A DNA stretch of 64,000 nt from Lysinibacter cavernae (GCF_011758565.1 NZ_JAAMOX010000001.1:1589838-1653837), one strand, 5' to 3'; counted from the first letter of the stretch, positions 1-10,687 are shown. Notes: a model not told the origin generated them from the letters alone. Made by a program: numbers and translations.

Positions 1-794
1 TGGGTTACCGTGATGCTTCCGTCTCCGACCAGGATTTTGCCTTCGGCAAGTTGGGCGTGCGGCGCAACAGAGACGGTGTACGAGTAGCCATTGTTGAACG
101 ATTCGTAGCCCTTGAAATTGCCAGCGGCCGAGTCTGTCGATCCGACAAAGACAAGAAGGTTTTGGGCGATGCCATCTTTTCCATTCAACTGGTACGGCAT
201 TTTGCCGGTATCCAGGTACGTACGCAACTCTGCCTTTGGCGTCGCGGATACCCGAACCGCCGGCGCGGTGATGCTCTTGTCTCCTGCGGTAAACGTCGGC
301 TCCAGCACGGCACCATTTCCCGCAGTCGTGGCGATTGCACGGACGTGGAACGATCCGGTGACCTGGTTTGCGGTGAGGTTGCAGTTCAGCGTTCGGTTTG
401 AATCGGTGAGGCCACTGCCAGAGCTGTTGCATACTGACGCAACCACGGAGGTTGGATCCCACTCAGCGCCGAGGGGAAGTGTTGCCTTGTATCGAACCTC
501 GCCCGTTGCGGCAAATGAGGTCGCGACGAGGTATTCGACGGTATCTTGCGATCGAACGACACCGTTTGCCGGACTCGAGTCGTGACCTGGTTCGTCGTCC
601 TGGTCAAATCCCGGCGTCCCATCAAAGGCGATGGAAACGCCGAGGTCGCCGACGACCGCGTCACCTGGCGCGGCCTGCGCATCAGTAACCCCGCCAAACG
701 TTGCGACTCCGGCGAGGGTCAGCGCCGTTGCGAGCGCCGCGAACGACTTCCTGCTGCCGCCCCCAGCCGCGTGTATCGAGTTCTTCTCAAACAC
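1..794 (-). CDS. Secreted repeat-type surface protein, N-terminal part (runs off the left edge)
   Basis: An uninterrupted minus-strand frame starts with GTG (792-794), preceded by AGGGGA at good ribosome-binding distance, and stays open for 264 codons to the window edge. The N-terminus reads MFEKNSIHAAGGGSRKS, then a hydrophobic stretch of about 20 residues and a DAQA-AP signal-peptidase-like site near residue 42, so it is probably exported. The mature part is rich in Thr, Ser, Val and Asn, with two Cys (CNSSGSG, NCNL), and resembles the beta-sandwich DUF11/isopeptide type of extracellular domain. The resemblance is by composition only and function is unknown. The C-terminal end lies outside the window, so anchoring cannot be judged. 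Confidence 0.75.
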   Translation of the reverse strand, partial: MFEKNSIHAAGGGSRKSFAALATALTLAGVATFGGVTDAQAAPGDAVVGDLGVSIAFDGTPGFDQDDEPGHDSSPANGVVRSQDTVEYLVATSFAATGEVRYKATLPLGAEWDPTSVVASVCNSSGSGLTDSNRTLNCNLTANQVTGSFHVRAIATTAGNGAVLEPTFTAGDKSITAPAVRVSATPKAELRTYLDTGKMPYQLNGKDGIAQNLLVFVGSTDSAAGNFKGYESFNNGYSYTVSVAPHAQLAEGKILVGDGSITVT

Positions 795-1165
795 TAAACA
801 TCCCCTAAATGACATGACCGATTGTCGTTGCGCACAGCGCAGACAGCATCGATCGCTTCGTTGATCAGAGGTTAGAGACGATAAAACTCGCAAAACCATT
901 CGCGCAGCGTAAAAAAACTTTGCAAAGAGTTGCTGTGAGTGTGTGTGCGGCCCAAGAGCTGCCGCACATCCCCAAAACTTGGCCGACATTCCCCAATGCG
1001 ACGCAATCCCCAACAGTTAGCATACCAGCTGTTAGGGAATGTTATTTCTGCCGTGCCACCATCTCCGACCGCACCGGCACACAACACCGGCGACGCCTCG
1101 GCGAGACCGACAACAAGGTCAGGTCGAGCCGAGGCGCCGCCGGTTCCGCGGTGCAAGGTTCGGGG
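795..1165. other. Intergenic region, promoter side of the left-edge gene
   Basis: This 371-base gap has no convincing gene. Short open frames here lack ribosome-binding sites and plausible proteins. It holds the terminator-like palindrome at 1087-1143 and, nearer 795, must carry the promoter of the left-edge secreted protein; no clear -35/-10 pair was found. Confidence 0.5.
1087..1143 (-). terminator. Long-arm palindrome downstream of the FtsX-type permease
   Basis: Arms of 16 bases (CCGGCGACGCCTCGGC at 1087-1102; its complement with one mismatch at 1128-1143) flank a 25-base loop. It sits just past the stop of the permease gene, so it probably ends that operon. There is no U-tract. Confidence 0.55.
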
Positions 1166-2584
1166 TTAGGCCGGAGCGCTCAGCGACCGCAGCAGCGGAC
1201 GAGTTGCCCACAACCCCAGCCAGACGAGGCCAACGCCTCCAGCAAGGAACAGCGCCATAGTTGCGATGGATACCGGCGCAAAGATGATCGCCATCCCGAC
1301 GAGTGGGAACACGAGCAGACAACCAAGCCCGAGCGATACCGCCATCACCCAGCGGAGCGGGGCAATCACACCCAGCCGGCGAGCCTTATCAACTGCGGCC
1401 AGAGGCATGCCGATAGTGGACAGGCTTCGATAGTATTCGGCCCGGTCGTAGACGGCAGCGGCTTGGCTCACGCCAACCGCGCAGGCAACCATGACAAACG
1501 AAATCACGATTGTTACGTAGACGCCCGTCTGTGTATCAGCCATGAGGATGCGGCTTGCGGAGTCAAGACCGTCCGTGCCGACGGATGACGTGATCGCCAG
1601 CCCGCTGCCGGCAATCACCGCAACAAAACTCGTAATGGCAACGCCGCCAACCTGACGCCAAACAGCCTTTGGCGACTCAAGGATTTGGCGGAGGCCAATA
1701 ATCTGTTCGATGGTCTGAGCCCGCCGCATCCTGAACCGAGCAACAGCACCGATCACGAGCGGGCCAAGCAGATTGAGCACGGCTATGCCAGCCCCGAAGG
1801 CTCCAAAGACCATGGTGATGACCATCGCCTCTGACGCCGCGGCGCTGAGCATCTGCAACATCCCAACGCACAGCAAAATAATCGCGGCAACAATGACAAA
1901 CATCCATTTGCGCAGCGGCGGGGCGTTGGTGCGCATCCGAACACCGAGCGGAGACAACACGACGGTCCTAATGCTCAGCAGCGCGCTGATTGCCGACAAG
2001 AGAACCATCGCACAGACAACCAGCGAAATAAGGCCGGGTGAGAGAAGCAACAACCCTGACCCGACGGCCCCTCCCCCAAAGGACAGCAGGCCAACGATCG
2101 GGAGCAGGACAAGGTACAGCACAATCCCGGCGAGCGCCCCGATGAGCGCAAGTGCCGCCGACTCAAGAATGGTCATCGCGGCAACCGTTGCGCTCGATGC
2201 GCCAAGCAGCCGAAGTGTTGAGAGGCGATCATCACGCCGCCTCGCAGACAACCGAGCAGCCGCACCACCGAGACTCAGCAGAGGGACGAACAATACCACC
2301 GCCGCGAAGCCCGCGAACAAGATGTAAATGCTGTCGAATCGCGGCTGCTCGATAAACATCATGAGCCCTCCGAGCACCGTCAGGCTCAGCGCGGTTGCGG
2401 CGGCAAACGCCACAATTGGGAGGAGCAGCGCGGCTCGGGATGCTGATCGCTCACCGCCGGCTGCCGCGCTCGGCTTCGCGAGTCTCGCGGTCAGCACAAA
2501 CGGCAGGAACGCTTGCCGAACAGCGGATGTTCGAACCGGCTGCTGATCGGCAAGGTCGTAGACGATATTGCGTGCCTCGATCAT
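1166..2584 (-). CDS. ABC transporter permease, FtsX family
   Basis: A 472-residue membrane protein with about ten predicted transmembrane segments: two near residues 52-110, two at 138-206, two more near 225-280, and a second set in the C-terminal half. This is the ten-helix FtsX/MacB layout seen in actinobacterial export and stress systems. The N-terminus (MIEARNIVYDLADQQPVR) is cytosolic. The start overlaps the stop of the ATP-binding gene upstream by four bases (2581-2584), so the two are almost certainly translationally coupled partners. The cargo (peptide, lipid, or none, with a mechanotransmission role) cannot be deduced. The large extracytoplasmic domain typical of MacB is missing. Confidence 0.85.
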   Translation of the reverse strand: MIEARNIVYDLADQQPVRTSAVRQAFLPFVLTARLAKPSAAAGGERSASRAALLLPIVAFAAATALSLTVLGGLMMFIEQPRFDSIYILFAGFAAVVLFVPLLSLGGAAARLSARRRDDRLSTLRLLGASSATVAAMTILESAALALIGALAGIVLYLVLLPIVGLLSFGGGAVGSGLLLLSPGLISLVVCAMVLLSAISALLSIRTVVLSPLGVRMRTNAPPLRKWMFVIVAAIILLCVGMLQMLSAAASEAMVITMVFGAFGAGIAVLNLLGPLVIGAVARFRMRRAQTIEQIIGLRQILESPKAVWRQVGGVAITSFVAVIAGSGLAITSSVGTDGLDSASRILMADTQTGVYVTIVISFVMVACAVGVSQAAAVYDRAEYYRSLSTIGMPLAAVDKARRLGVIAPLRWVMAVSLGLGCLLVFPLVGMAIIFAPVSIATMALFLAGGVGLVWLGLWATRPLLRSLSAPA

Positions 2585-3279
2585 GCGGCCAGAGCTCCCT
2601 CGAGTACACCATCGCGCAGCCGAAGGACCCGGTGGCAGCGCTGGGCGACGGCTTCGTCATGCGTCACAATGACAAGGGCGCCGTTTCTGTTAAGCGTTGT
2701 GTCTCGAAGGATGGTCAACACTTCTTCCGACGTTCGCGAATCGAGGGCCCCGGTTGGCTCGTCGGCAAACACGATATCGGGAGCCGTTACCTGCGCTCGG
2801 GCAATAGCAACACGTTGCGCCTGACCGCCAGACAACTGGCCGATCCGTCGTGTTTCCATTCCGGCAAGGCCGAGAGCTTGCAACCACTGGGCTGCGCGTT
2901 CCTCAGCCGCCCGACGTGGGAGCCCAGCAACCATGAGCGGCAGCGCCGTGTTCTCGACAGCGGTCAGCTCTGGCAGCAGCAGCCCCTGTTGAAAGACGAA
3001 CCCAAAGCGGTCGCGACGAAGAGCAGAGCGCTGAGCATCGCTCATCCTGTTGATCAACGCAGGGTCGGCGCCGCCAACGCTGTCGTGGAATGCAACGTCG
3101 CCATGATCAGGAACAATGAGCCCGGCGAGGCAGTGCAACAGTGTTGTTTTGCCTGAGCCTGAGGTTCCCATAATGGCGATTGCCTCGCCACGATTGATGG
3201 CCAGGCTCACGCCGCCAAGGGCAACGGTTGAGCCATAGCTTTTGTTGAGAAGTCGCGCGGTAATGACGGGTGTTTTCAT
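2581..3279 (-). CDS. ABC transporter ATP-binding protein, MacB/LolD type
   Basis: Encodes 232 residues from the ATG at 3277-3279 (MKTPVITARLLNKSYGS); the frame is open further upstream but those residues look non-coding. It has Walker A GTSGSGKTT, Q-loop FVFQQ, signature LSGGQAQR, Walker B with DEPTGALD, and a switch His in VTHD. Length and motifs match the MacB/FtsE/LolD branch that energises FtsX-type permeases. The stop overlaps the permease start by four bases. The pair probably forms a homodimeric export machine; the substrate is unknown. The divergent gene at 3477 shares the 197-base promoter region. Confidence 0.88.
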   Translation of the reverse strand: MKTPVITARLLNKSYGSTVALGGVSLAINRGEAIAIMGTSGSGKTTLLHCLAGLIVPDHGDVAFHDSVGGADPALINRMSDAQRSALRRDRFGFVFQQGLLLPELTAVENTALPLMVAGLPRRAAEERAAQWLQALGLAGMETRRIGQLSGGQAQRVAIARAQVTAPDIVFADEPTGALDSRTSEEVLTILRDTTLNRNGALVIVTHDEAVAQRCHRVLRLRDGVLEGALAA

Positions 3280-3476
3280 GGTTCTAGTCAACGCGTTCCA
3301 TGGGCAGCACACATCGGCGGACGGTACCAACCTCGGCTGCCCTGTCATACCCGGGTACTAGGCCAGGCACAGAGGCGGCCTGTGAATGCCGGGGGCTGGC
3401 GGCGACCAGCATCCCTCGCAAACGAACCGGGTACGGAGTATTCCCGCCAGAAGTCACAGGCGATAGGCTCAAAGCT

Positions 3477-3875
3477 ATGACCGTTCTTGTGACCATTTCC
3501 GCCACGCTTGCCGCGGTGCTGCACGTTCTCATCTTCTACATGGAAAGCATCGCTTGGCAGAAGCCGAGCGTCTGGAAGCGGTTTGGCCTTTCCACGCAGG
3601 AAGAGGCTGACACAACCGCGAAACTTGCCTACAACCAGGGCTTCTACAACCTGTTCCTAGCCGTCGGTGCCATAATTGGCGCGATCCTCTACGGAACGGG
3701 AATGACAGAAGCCGGATTTGTGCTCGCGATCTTCTCGGTGAGCTGCATGCTTGCGGCCTCAATCGTGCTCGTCATCAGCGGCAAGAAATACATTCGCGCC
3801 GCCATCACACAGGGCCTCTTCCCACTCATCACTGTCGTCTTGCTCCTCCTGAGTGTCAGCGGACTCGGCAACTGA
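3477..3875 (+). CDS. DUF1304 family membrane protein
   Basis: A 132-residue membrane protein starting MTVLVTISATLAAVLHVLIF with four predicted transmembrane helices. The early motif HVLIFYMESIAW and the FNLFLAVGAIIG-like second helix (here YNLFLAVGAIIG) are typical of DUF1304, a small family of unknown function. The ATG at 3477 was chosen because residues upstream lack family character. The stop codon and the next gene's ATG overlap as TGATG (3873-3877), so it is coupled to the inositol-phosphatase-family gene. No biochemical role is known. Confidence 0.85.
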   Translation: MTVLVTISATLAAVLHVLIFYMESIAWQKPSVWKRFGLSTQEEADTTAKLAYNQGFYNLFLAVGAIIGAILYGTGMTEAGFVLAIFSVSCMLAASIVLVISGKKYIRAAITQGLFPLITVVLLLLSVSGLGN

Positions 3876-4735
3876 TGTCAACTCAGAACGAGCAGTCGCT
3901 CGCTGCGGTTCCGGTTCAGTTTCTCCCCCAGCTCTCCGAGCTGCTGAGTACGGCTGTCGAAGCCGCGGAGGCTGCCGCTGCGCTCATCCATCAGATGCGT
4001 CGCGAGGGCGTGCACGTTGCGGCCGCCAAATCGTCGATTGTGGATGTGGTCACCGACGCCGACCGCGCCGCCGAGAAACTCATTATCGAGAAGCTCACGG
4101 CACGACGCCCTCACGACTCCGTCCTCGGAGAAGAGGAAGGCGACAGCGTCACAGGAACAAGCGGCGTCACGTGGCTCGTTGACCCAATCGACGGCACGGT
4201 TAACTACCTCTACAACATCCCCGCCTACGCGGTCTCTGTTGCGGCAGCCATCAGCGTTGACCCGTCAACGCCTGGGAGCGTTGACGGCTGGCTCACCCTC
4301 GTTGGCTGCGTCTTCAATCCGAGCACCGGCGAGCGCTACACGGCTCAGCGAGGCGGCGGTTCGTTCCTGAACGGCGAGCGCCTCTCAGTCAATCCGGTTG
4401 AGCGGCTCGAAAGCTCACTCGTTGGCACCGGGTTTGGCTATACGTCAGAAAAACGCCGGGCGCAGGGCCAGGTCGTGGCCTCGCTGCTGCCTGAGGTTCG
4501 CGACATCCGACGCATCGGCTCGGCCGCCCTCGACCTGTGCTCGATCGCTTCTGGTTCCCTCGACGGCTACTACGAGTCGGGGCTGAAGGTCTGGGATTTT
4601 GGCGCTGGCATCCTCGTCGCGAGCGAGGCAGGCGCGACCGTGCTCGGTCGGTCGGCTGATTCAGTGCCGGGCACCGATCTCCTCGTTGTTGCGGCCCCCT
4701 CGATCGCTAGCCCCCTTCGCGCCCTCGTCGCTTAG
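3875..4735 (+). CDS. Inositol monophosphatase family protein
   Basis: A 286-residue protein of the Mg-dependent IMPase/SuhB superfamily. It has the metal-binding GEEEGD (around residue 87), the central WLVDPIDGTVNYLY (around 100) and a C-terminal metal site in WDFGAG (around 236; the family norm is WDxAAG, so the third position is Gly). Substrates could be myo-inositol-1-phosphate or histidinol phosphate; actinobacterial paralogues are split between these and the sequence alone does not decide. The ATG overlaps the DUF1304 stop by one base, making a two-gene operon that ends at the bidirectional palindrome at 4761. Confidence 0.88.
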   Translation: MSTQNEQSLAAVPVQFLPQLSELLSTAVEAAEAAAALIHQMRREGVHVAAAKSSIVDVVTDADRAAEKLIIEKLTARRPHDSVLGEEEGDSVTGTSGVTWLVDPIDGTVNYLYNIPAYAVSVAAAISVDPSTPGSVDGWLTLVGCVFNPSTGERYTAQRGGGSFLNGERLSVNPVERLESSLVGTGFGYTSEKRRAQGQVVASLLPEVRDIRRIGSAALDLCSIASGSLDGYYESGLKVWDFGAGILVASEAGATVLGRSADSVPGTDLLVVAAPSIASPLRALVA

Positions 4736-4760
4736 CTCAGCCCTAAGATCGTCGGGAACA

Positions 4761-4824
4761 CAATCGACCTGACCCAAATGTGTCTATTCTGTGCGTGAAT
4801 GACATATTTGGGTCAGGTCGATTG
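4761..4824. terminator. Perfect 19-bp palindrome between convergent genes
   Basis: CAATCGACCTGACCCAAAT (4761-4779) is repeated as its exact complement at 4806-4824 with a 26-base loop. It lies between the convergent phosphatase-family (+) and flavin monooxygenase (-) genes, eight bases past the latter's stop, so a bidirectional terminator is likely. Neither arm is followed by a T-run, and the perfect long arms recall the dispersed palindromes at 10.6 and 29.7 kb. Confidence 0.65.
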
Positions 4825-4831
4825 CCGTGGG

Positions 4832-5869
4832 CTAGTCCCGCGCTTGTTCCGCGAGGAGGCGCAGTGTGCGCTCCCGCGACGGTGTGTGGTCGAGCGGATC
4901 CGCGAGGTACGCGCCTGAGTTTGGCGAGATCATCACTTCATCGGCGCCCTGTTCGTCGGCAAACGCCTGAATGCGCTTCCAAGCGGCGGCCGGCTCGTCG
5001 ATAATCCACGATTCGGTCAGTTTTTCGATGAGCACACGCTCCTCATCGCTCAGCGCCGACTCAATAATGTCGTCAATAACGGACACCGGCCCAAGCTTCT
5101 TGCCAAGCCGCAGTCGAGCAAACTGTAGGAGCTGCGGCAGGGCGGCGCGACGGGCCTCCTCAACCGTCTCTGCGACGGAGGCGTTGACAATCACAAACGT
5201 TTTCGGGGCATCCAGATACTCAGAGGGAGTGAACATCGAGCGATACAGCTCAAGGGCGCGCGCCTGGCCGGCACCAGCGAAGTGATTCGCAAAAACGTAG
5301 GGCAGACCCATCTCTCCCGCAAGCTGCGCCGAGTAGTCAGACGAGCCAAGCAACCAGGGCGTAGGAGCCGACGTCGCGGCCGGAGTGGCGCGCAGTTCGT
5401 AATCAGGGCCACTCGAAAGCCGAACCCGAGTTCCCTCAGGGCTCATCATCGTGAGCACTTCCATAATCTGGCGGGGGAACCGGTCGACGCTTGTGGTCGG
5501 CCCGCTCTGGCTCAGGAACGCAGTAATCACGGGGTCGCTGCCCGGCGCACGACCGATGCCAAGGTCAATTCTGCCGGGGTTTGCGGCCTCGAGCAGGGCA
5601 AACTGCTCAGCGATGATCAGCGACGAATGGTTTGGCAGCATGACGCCGCCAGACCCGACGCGGATGCGCTCGGTCTGCGCCGCAACCATGGCGATGAGCA
5701 CCGGCGGGTTCGTTGAGGCTACCGCCGACATGTTGTGGTGTTCGGCAAGCCAGAAACGCTCAAAGCCGAGCGAATCTGCCGTTTGGGCCAGGGATACGGT
5801 CGCGGCAAGTGCCTGCGACGTCGACTGGCCACCACGGACGGGTACAAGATCAAGAACAGATAATTTCAC
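4832..5869 (-). CDS. LLM-class flavin-dependent oxidoreductase
   Basis: Encodes 345 residues of the bacterial luciferase-like fold (PF00296): RFWLAEHHNMSAVASTNPP near residue 38, the RIRVGSGGVMLPNHSSL strand, and EQFALLEAANPGRIDLGIGRAPGSD around 100-120, all typical of the LLM subgroup close to E. coli YhbW. Start chosen at GTG 5867-5869 (VKLSVLDLVPVRGGQ), preceded by GGAGG at seven bases; the open frame extends 42 codons further upstream but that part is unlike the family. It probably uses FMNH2 from a separate reductase. The substrate is unknown. Neighbours give no pathway clue. Confidence 0.88.
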   Translation of the reverse strand: MKLSVLDLVPVRGGQSTSQALAATVSLAQTADSLGFERFWLAEHHNMSAVASTNPPVLIAMVAAQTERIRVGSGGVMLPNHSSLIIAEQFALLEAANPGRIDLGIGRAPGSDPVITAFLSQSGPTTSVDRFPRQIMEVLTMMSPEGTRVRLSSGPDYELRATPAATSAPTPWLLGSSDYSAQLAGEMGLPYVFANHFAGAGQARALELYRSMFTPSEYLDAPKTFVIVNASVAETVEEARRAALPQLLQFARLRLGKKLGPVSVIDDIIESALSDEERVLIEKLTESWIIDEPAAAWKRIQAFADEQGADEVMISPNSGAYLADPLDHTPSRERTLRLLAEQARD

Positions 5870-6030
5870 AAAAGCCTCCGACAGGGACAACCTCGCTCGA
5901 TGCGTTCGTATTCCCGGCGCGAGGATGCGGCGGTCTGCCTCCAGCATCCGGCAAGGACCCCGCGCCCGACATCCACCACTGCGTGCGACGGCCAAGCGGA
6001 TGCCACGTGGACGTCCTCGGAAACGCCAAC

Positions 6031-6057
6031 GGCGCCATCCGGAAACCGGATGACGCC
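6031..6057 (-). terminator. Hairpin after the FKBP gene
   Basis: GGCGCCATCCGG-AAA-CCGGATGACGCC: 12-base arms with a single G-T-type mismatch and a three-base loop, 20 bases beyond the FKBP stop. A probable intrinsic terminator without a long T-run. The 160 bases between this and the monooxygenase start hold nothing else recognisable. Confidence 0.6.
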
Positions 6058-6076
6058 GCGACAGGATCGAACAGGC

Positions 6077-6451
6077 TTAGCTCACGCCAAGCAGGTCAAT
6101 CACAAAGATGAGGGTTTTGCCGGCGAGCGGGTGACCTGATCCGCCTGCGCCGTAGGCCTGTGCCGGAGGAACGACGAGCTTGCGACGGCCGCCGACCTTC
6201 ATGCCGGGGATGCCAACCTGCCACCCAGCGATGAGGCTGCGCAGCGGGAAGTTGATGGATTCGCCGCGGCTCCATGAAGAGTCGAACTCTTCGCCGGATT
6301 CGAACTCTACGCCAAGGTAGTGCACGTCAACGGTCGAACCAGCGGTTGCTTCTGCCCCGTCGCCAACAATGATGTCGGTGATTTCGAGGGTGGTAGGCGC
6401 TTCGCCTTCGGGAAAGTCGATTTCTGGCTTTTCGCGTGATGATTCAGTCAT
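6077..6451 (-). CDS. FKBP-type peptidyl-prolyl cis-trans isomerase
   Basis: A 124-residue single-domain FKBP from ATG 6449-6451 (MTESSREKPEIDFPEG). It has VDVHYLGVEFESGEEFDSSW (family consensus VxVHYTG...GxxFDSS), the core FPLRSLIAGWQVGIPGMKVG and the closing LVVPPAQAYG...IPxxxxLxFxxxLL-like end. No signal peptide or lipobox, so it is cytosolic, unlike many larger actinobacterial FKBPs. It catalyses prolyl isomerisation during folding. An in-frame ATG six codons upstream is an alternative start. The upstream neighbour is a PrsW-type protease with its own gap of 112 bases. Confidence 0.92.
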   Translation of the reverse strand: MTESSREKPEIDFPEGEAPTTLEITDIIVGDGAEATAGSTVDVHYLGVEFESGEEFDSSWSRGESINFPLRSLIAGWQVGIPGMKVGGRRKLVVPPAQAYGAGGSGHPLAGKTLIFVIDLLGVS

Positions 6452-6563
6452 AGAACCATCATGCCCCATGAGAATGCGAGCCGTCACCAGGCACCAAGAA
6501 TTACGTTCTTGGCGTATCTGCGCGGTCCCGAATCCTTCACAAACCGGGCGATGCTGAGACGCG

Positions 6564-7739
6564 CTACCTAAAGTCTCCCGATAGGAATCGCCTGAGTTCA
6601 GCGGTGCTTCGCAGCAGCTCGGCTTCAAGGGCGATCGAGCCGGCACGGTCGTGTCCCGTTACGATCCGCTGCCGGGTGTATGCGAGGCGCGTCGACTGGC
6701 TCAGGAGGGCCTGCATCGCACGGCGGTGCGGCTCATCCTGCAACTTTGCCCAGCGCTTCGCCCCGGCCCGCCCCTTTTTCGTCGCAAGCATGTGGACTTC
6801 GCCTGGGCTAAACCATCCGGCAGCGGCATATTCCATGAGGCGCCGCTCCGTGAGCAGTCGCTCTTGGCGACGCACGATAAACACAAACCAGATGCAGAGC
6901 GAAAACATCGGCACCTGAACAAGCGCATACAGGGCAAAGAAATTGACGTACGTTGAGCCGTTCCAAAGCGCGTGAAGCGAAATAGCGCCAGCAAGGCCAA
7001 CAACAAAATACGTTGGGATGCGGTAGCCGCCGCCCCTGCTCACCGCAAAGCCAAGTGCAAACCCTGTGCACGCGGTAAACATGGCGTGAGCAAACGGCGA
7101 GAGGATGCCGCGCAGCACAAATGTCTCGGTGAGCCCCATGCTTCCGCTCGTCGCAAGCGCATCGCCAAAGTAGAGGATGTTCTCGGTGAAGGCAAACCCC
7201 GCAGCGATGACCATCGCGTACACAAGGCCGTCAACCACACCGTCAAACGTCTTGCGCCAGACGAGCAGGACAAGCAAGAGCCCTGCCCCCTTTGACGCTT
7301 CTTCAACGAGTGGAGCTTGCACAACCGTGCTCATGACCTCAGACCCGGTGGCCCCCGTCACCATGAGGCTCACCTGCACCGCGGTATCCACAAGCAGGGA
7401 CAGGAGCACTGACATCCCGGCACCCCATAAAAACGCAAAGGCAAGGGCAAGACGGGGCTCAGGCTCCCACCGGTCGACCCAGGCCGCCGTGAGCAGGACA
7501 ACGGTGAGTGGGATCAGCGCCACAAGCGAGCATCCGATGACGGCGCCAGACCCGAGGAAACTCATCATGAACGCAACAACGGCGATGAAGATGAAGGCCA
7601 ACAGCACAAGCGCAATAATCGCAACAACAAATCCGGCGTTCTTTTTCACGGCCGGTTGTGCGTACCCAGTTGGCTGCAAAAACACCACTTGGTTGGCGGG
7701 CGCGTTGATACGCTGCTCGTGCAGCAACGGTGAGGTCAT
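6564..7739 (-). CDS. PrsW family intramembrane metalloprotease
   Basis: A 391-residue polytopic membrane protein. The paired-glutamate motif PLVEEASKG (around residue 145) and FTENILYFG (around 186), followed by histidine-containing helices (SPFAHAMFTA; SLHALWNG), are the conserved metal-site elements of PrsW (PF13367). Bacillus PrsW performs site-1 cleavage of the anti-sigma factor RsiW; here no sigma/anti-sigma pair is nearby, so the substrate is unknown. The C-terminal 100 residues are a soluble helical tail (MLATKKGRAGAKRWAK) not needed for the protease fold. It begins MTSPLLHEQRINAPAN with a short cytosolic N-terminus. Confidence 0.88.
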   Translation of the reverse strand: MTSPLLHEQRINAPANQVVFLQPTGYAQPAVKKNAGFVVAIIALVLLAFIFIAVVAFMMSFLGSGAVIGCSLVALIPLTVVLLTAAWVDRWEPEPRLALAFAFLWGAGMSVLLSLLVDTAVQVSLMVTGATGSEVMSTVVQAPLVEEASKGAGLLLVLLVWRKTFDGVVDGLVYAMVIAAGFAFTENILYFGDALATSGSMGLTETFVLRGILSPFAHAMFTACTGFALGFAVSRGGGYRIPTYFVVGLAGAISLHALWNGSTYVNFFALYALVQVPMFSLCIWFVFIVRRQERLLTERRLMEYAAAGWFSPGEVHMLATKKGRAGAKRWAKLQDEPHRRAMQALLSQSTRLAYTRQRIVTGHDRAGSIALEAELLRSTAELRRFLSGDFR

Positions 7740-7850
7740 GTTCGCAACGATAGCGGGTTGATGGATGCCTGGGCGAGTTTGCCGAGTCGCCCAGCAACCC
7801 GCATGCGGCGGTCACCGATCCGCATCCTCGCGTTCAAGGACAACACAACA

Positions 7851-7880
7851 ATGGCCCCCGTTCTCACGAACAGGGGCCAT
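7851..7880 (-). terminator. Terminator of gdhA
   Basis: ATGGCCCCCGTTC-TCAC-GAACAGGGGCCAT forms a 13-base stem (one mismatch) with a short loop, starting 13 bases past the gdhA stop. A clear intrinsic-type hairpin. Confidence 0.75.
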
Positions 7881-7893
7881 CGGCAGCGTTGGT

Positions 7894-9671
<1,778 letters not shown>

Positions 9672-10547
9672 GTGAGATTTGCGCATTTGGGAGAAACAGA
9701 ATCAGCCAATACCCGCTTGGCAGTTGTAGTAAACGACGAAGCGGCTTTTGTCGACGACCTCATTGCCGACGCCCCTCGAGATCTGCAGGAGCTCATCTCC
9801 CGCGGCCCAGAGGTGCGCAAAGCCCTGATCGCCGAGATCGGCACGGCCCTTGAGGCAGGCGCATCCACCCAGCCGGTTGCCGACCTGCACTTTGGCTCAG
9901 CGGTTCAGCGCCCGCCGATCATCCTCGCCGTTGGCCTCAACTACTCTGAGCACGCGAGCGAGCTCAGCCTCGACAACAACTCAGAGCCAGTACTCTTTGC
10001 GCTCTTCCCGAACTCCCTCACCGGCCATAAGCGCACGGTTGAGCTGCCAACCCGCCTCAGCGAAGAGGTCGACTACGAGGCAGAGCTCGGCGTCATCATC
10101 GGCACAGAGGCCAAGAACGTGTCGGTTGAGGATGCCCTCGACTACGTCTTTGGCTACACGGTTGTGAACGACATCACGGCCCGAAACCTGCAGTTCCAGG
10201 AACCCCAGTGGTGCCGCTGCAAATCGTTCGATGGTTTCACGCCGACGGGCCCGGTCGTTGTTACCTCCGACGAGATCCCCGACCCGCAGCAGACATGGAT
10301 TCGCACGGTGGTAAACGGCGTCACGGTCCAGGATTCTTCGGCAAGCAACATGATCCGCTCGGTTGCCCAGCTCGTCTCGTCTCTCTCGCAAGAGACAACG
10401 CTGAAGCCGGGAACGCTCATTTCTACCGGCTCCCCCGGTGGCGCCGGCCGCTCGCGCAAGCCCCCGCTGTACCTTGGCGACGGAACCGTTGTGACGGTTT
10501 CGGTGGATGCCATCGGTGAGCTCACCTCGCACTGCGTCGCGATCTAG
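9672..10547 (+). CDS. Fumarylacetoacetate hydrolase family protein
   Basis: A 291-residue FAH-superfamily enzyme with a GTG start (GTGAGATTTGCG). The N-terminal MRFAHLGE...-type segment leads into the catalytic domain at ILAVGLNYSEHASE (~86). Metal ligands appear in VDYEAELGVIIG (~133, Glu/Glu) and YTVVNDITARNLQ (~158, Asp), followed by KSFDGFTPTGPVVV (~180) and the ISTGSPGGAG end. Family members cleave C-C bonds or decarboxylate in aromatic degradation (for example 2-hydroxyhepta-2,4-diene-1,7-dioate isomerase, acylpyruvases). Neighbours are housekeeping, so the substrate remains open. GGAGRSRKP replaces the usual GVGxxxxP near the end. Confidence 0.9.
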   Translation: MRFAHLGETESANTRLAVVVNDEAAFVDDLIADAPRDLQELISRGPEVRKALIAEIGTALEAGASTQPVADLHFGSAVQRPPIILAVGLNYSEHASELSLDNNSEPVLFALFPNSLTGHKRTVELPTRLSEEVDYEAELGVIIGTEAKNVSVEDALDYVFGYTVVNDITARNLQFQEPQWCRCKSFDGFTPTGPVVVTSDEIPDPQQTWIRTVVNGVTVQDSSASNMIRSVAQLVSSLSQETTLKPGTLISTGSPGGAGRSRKPPLYLGDGTVVTVSVDAIGELTSHCVAI

Positions 10548-10605
10548 GCTCCACGCTCCTGCCCGGGGGACTCCCAGGCATGCAGTCATCGAGGGCGGAA
10601 TATCC

Positions 10606-10677
10606 ACCTGCATCTATTTGCGAGTTTCTGCGCAAAAATCCCGATTCGCGAACAGAAAGTCACAAATAGATGCAGGT
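10606..10677. repeat. Dispersed palindrome, copy 1
   Basis: Left arm ACCTGCATCTATTTG then CGAGTTTCTG (10606-10630); right arm is the complement with two mismatches (10653-10677); loop of 22 bases. The same 25-base arms recur at 29733-29804 with a different loop. This copy lies between convergent genes, next to a separate ordinary terminator (10688-10715), so it is not needed for termination. No coding capacity. Confidence 0.8.
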
Positions 10678-10687
10678 CAGCACGCAA

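Noticed and set aside
5870-6030. Possible flavin riboswitch before the flavin monooxygenase
   Set aside because: The conserved FMN-riboswitch core was not found; only general GC-rich structure is present.
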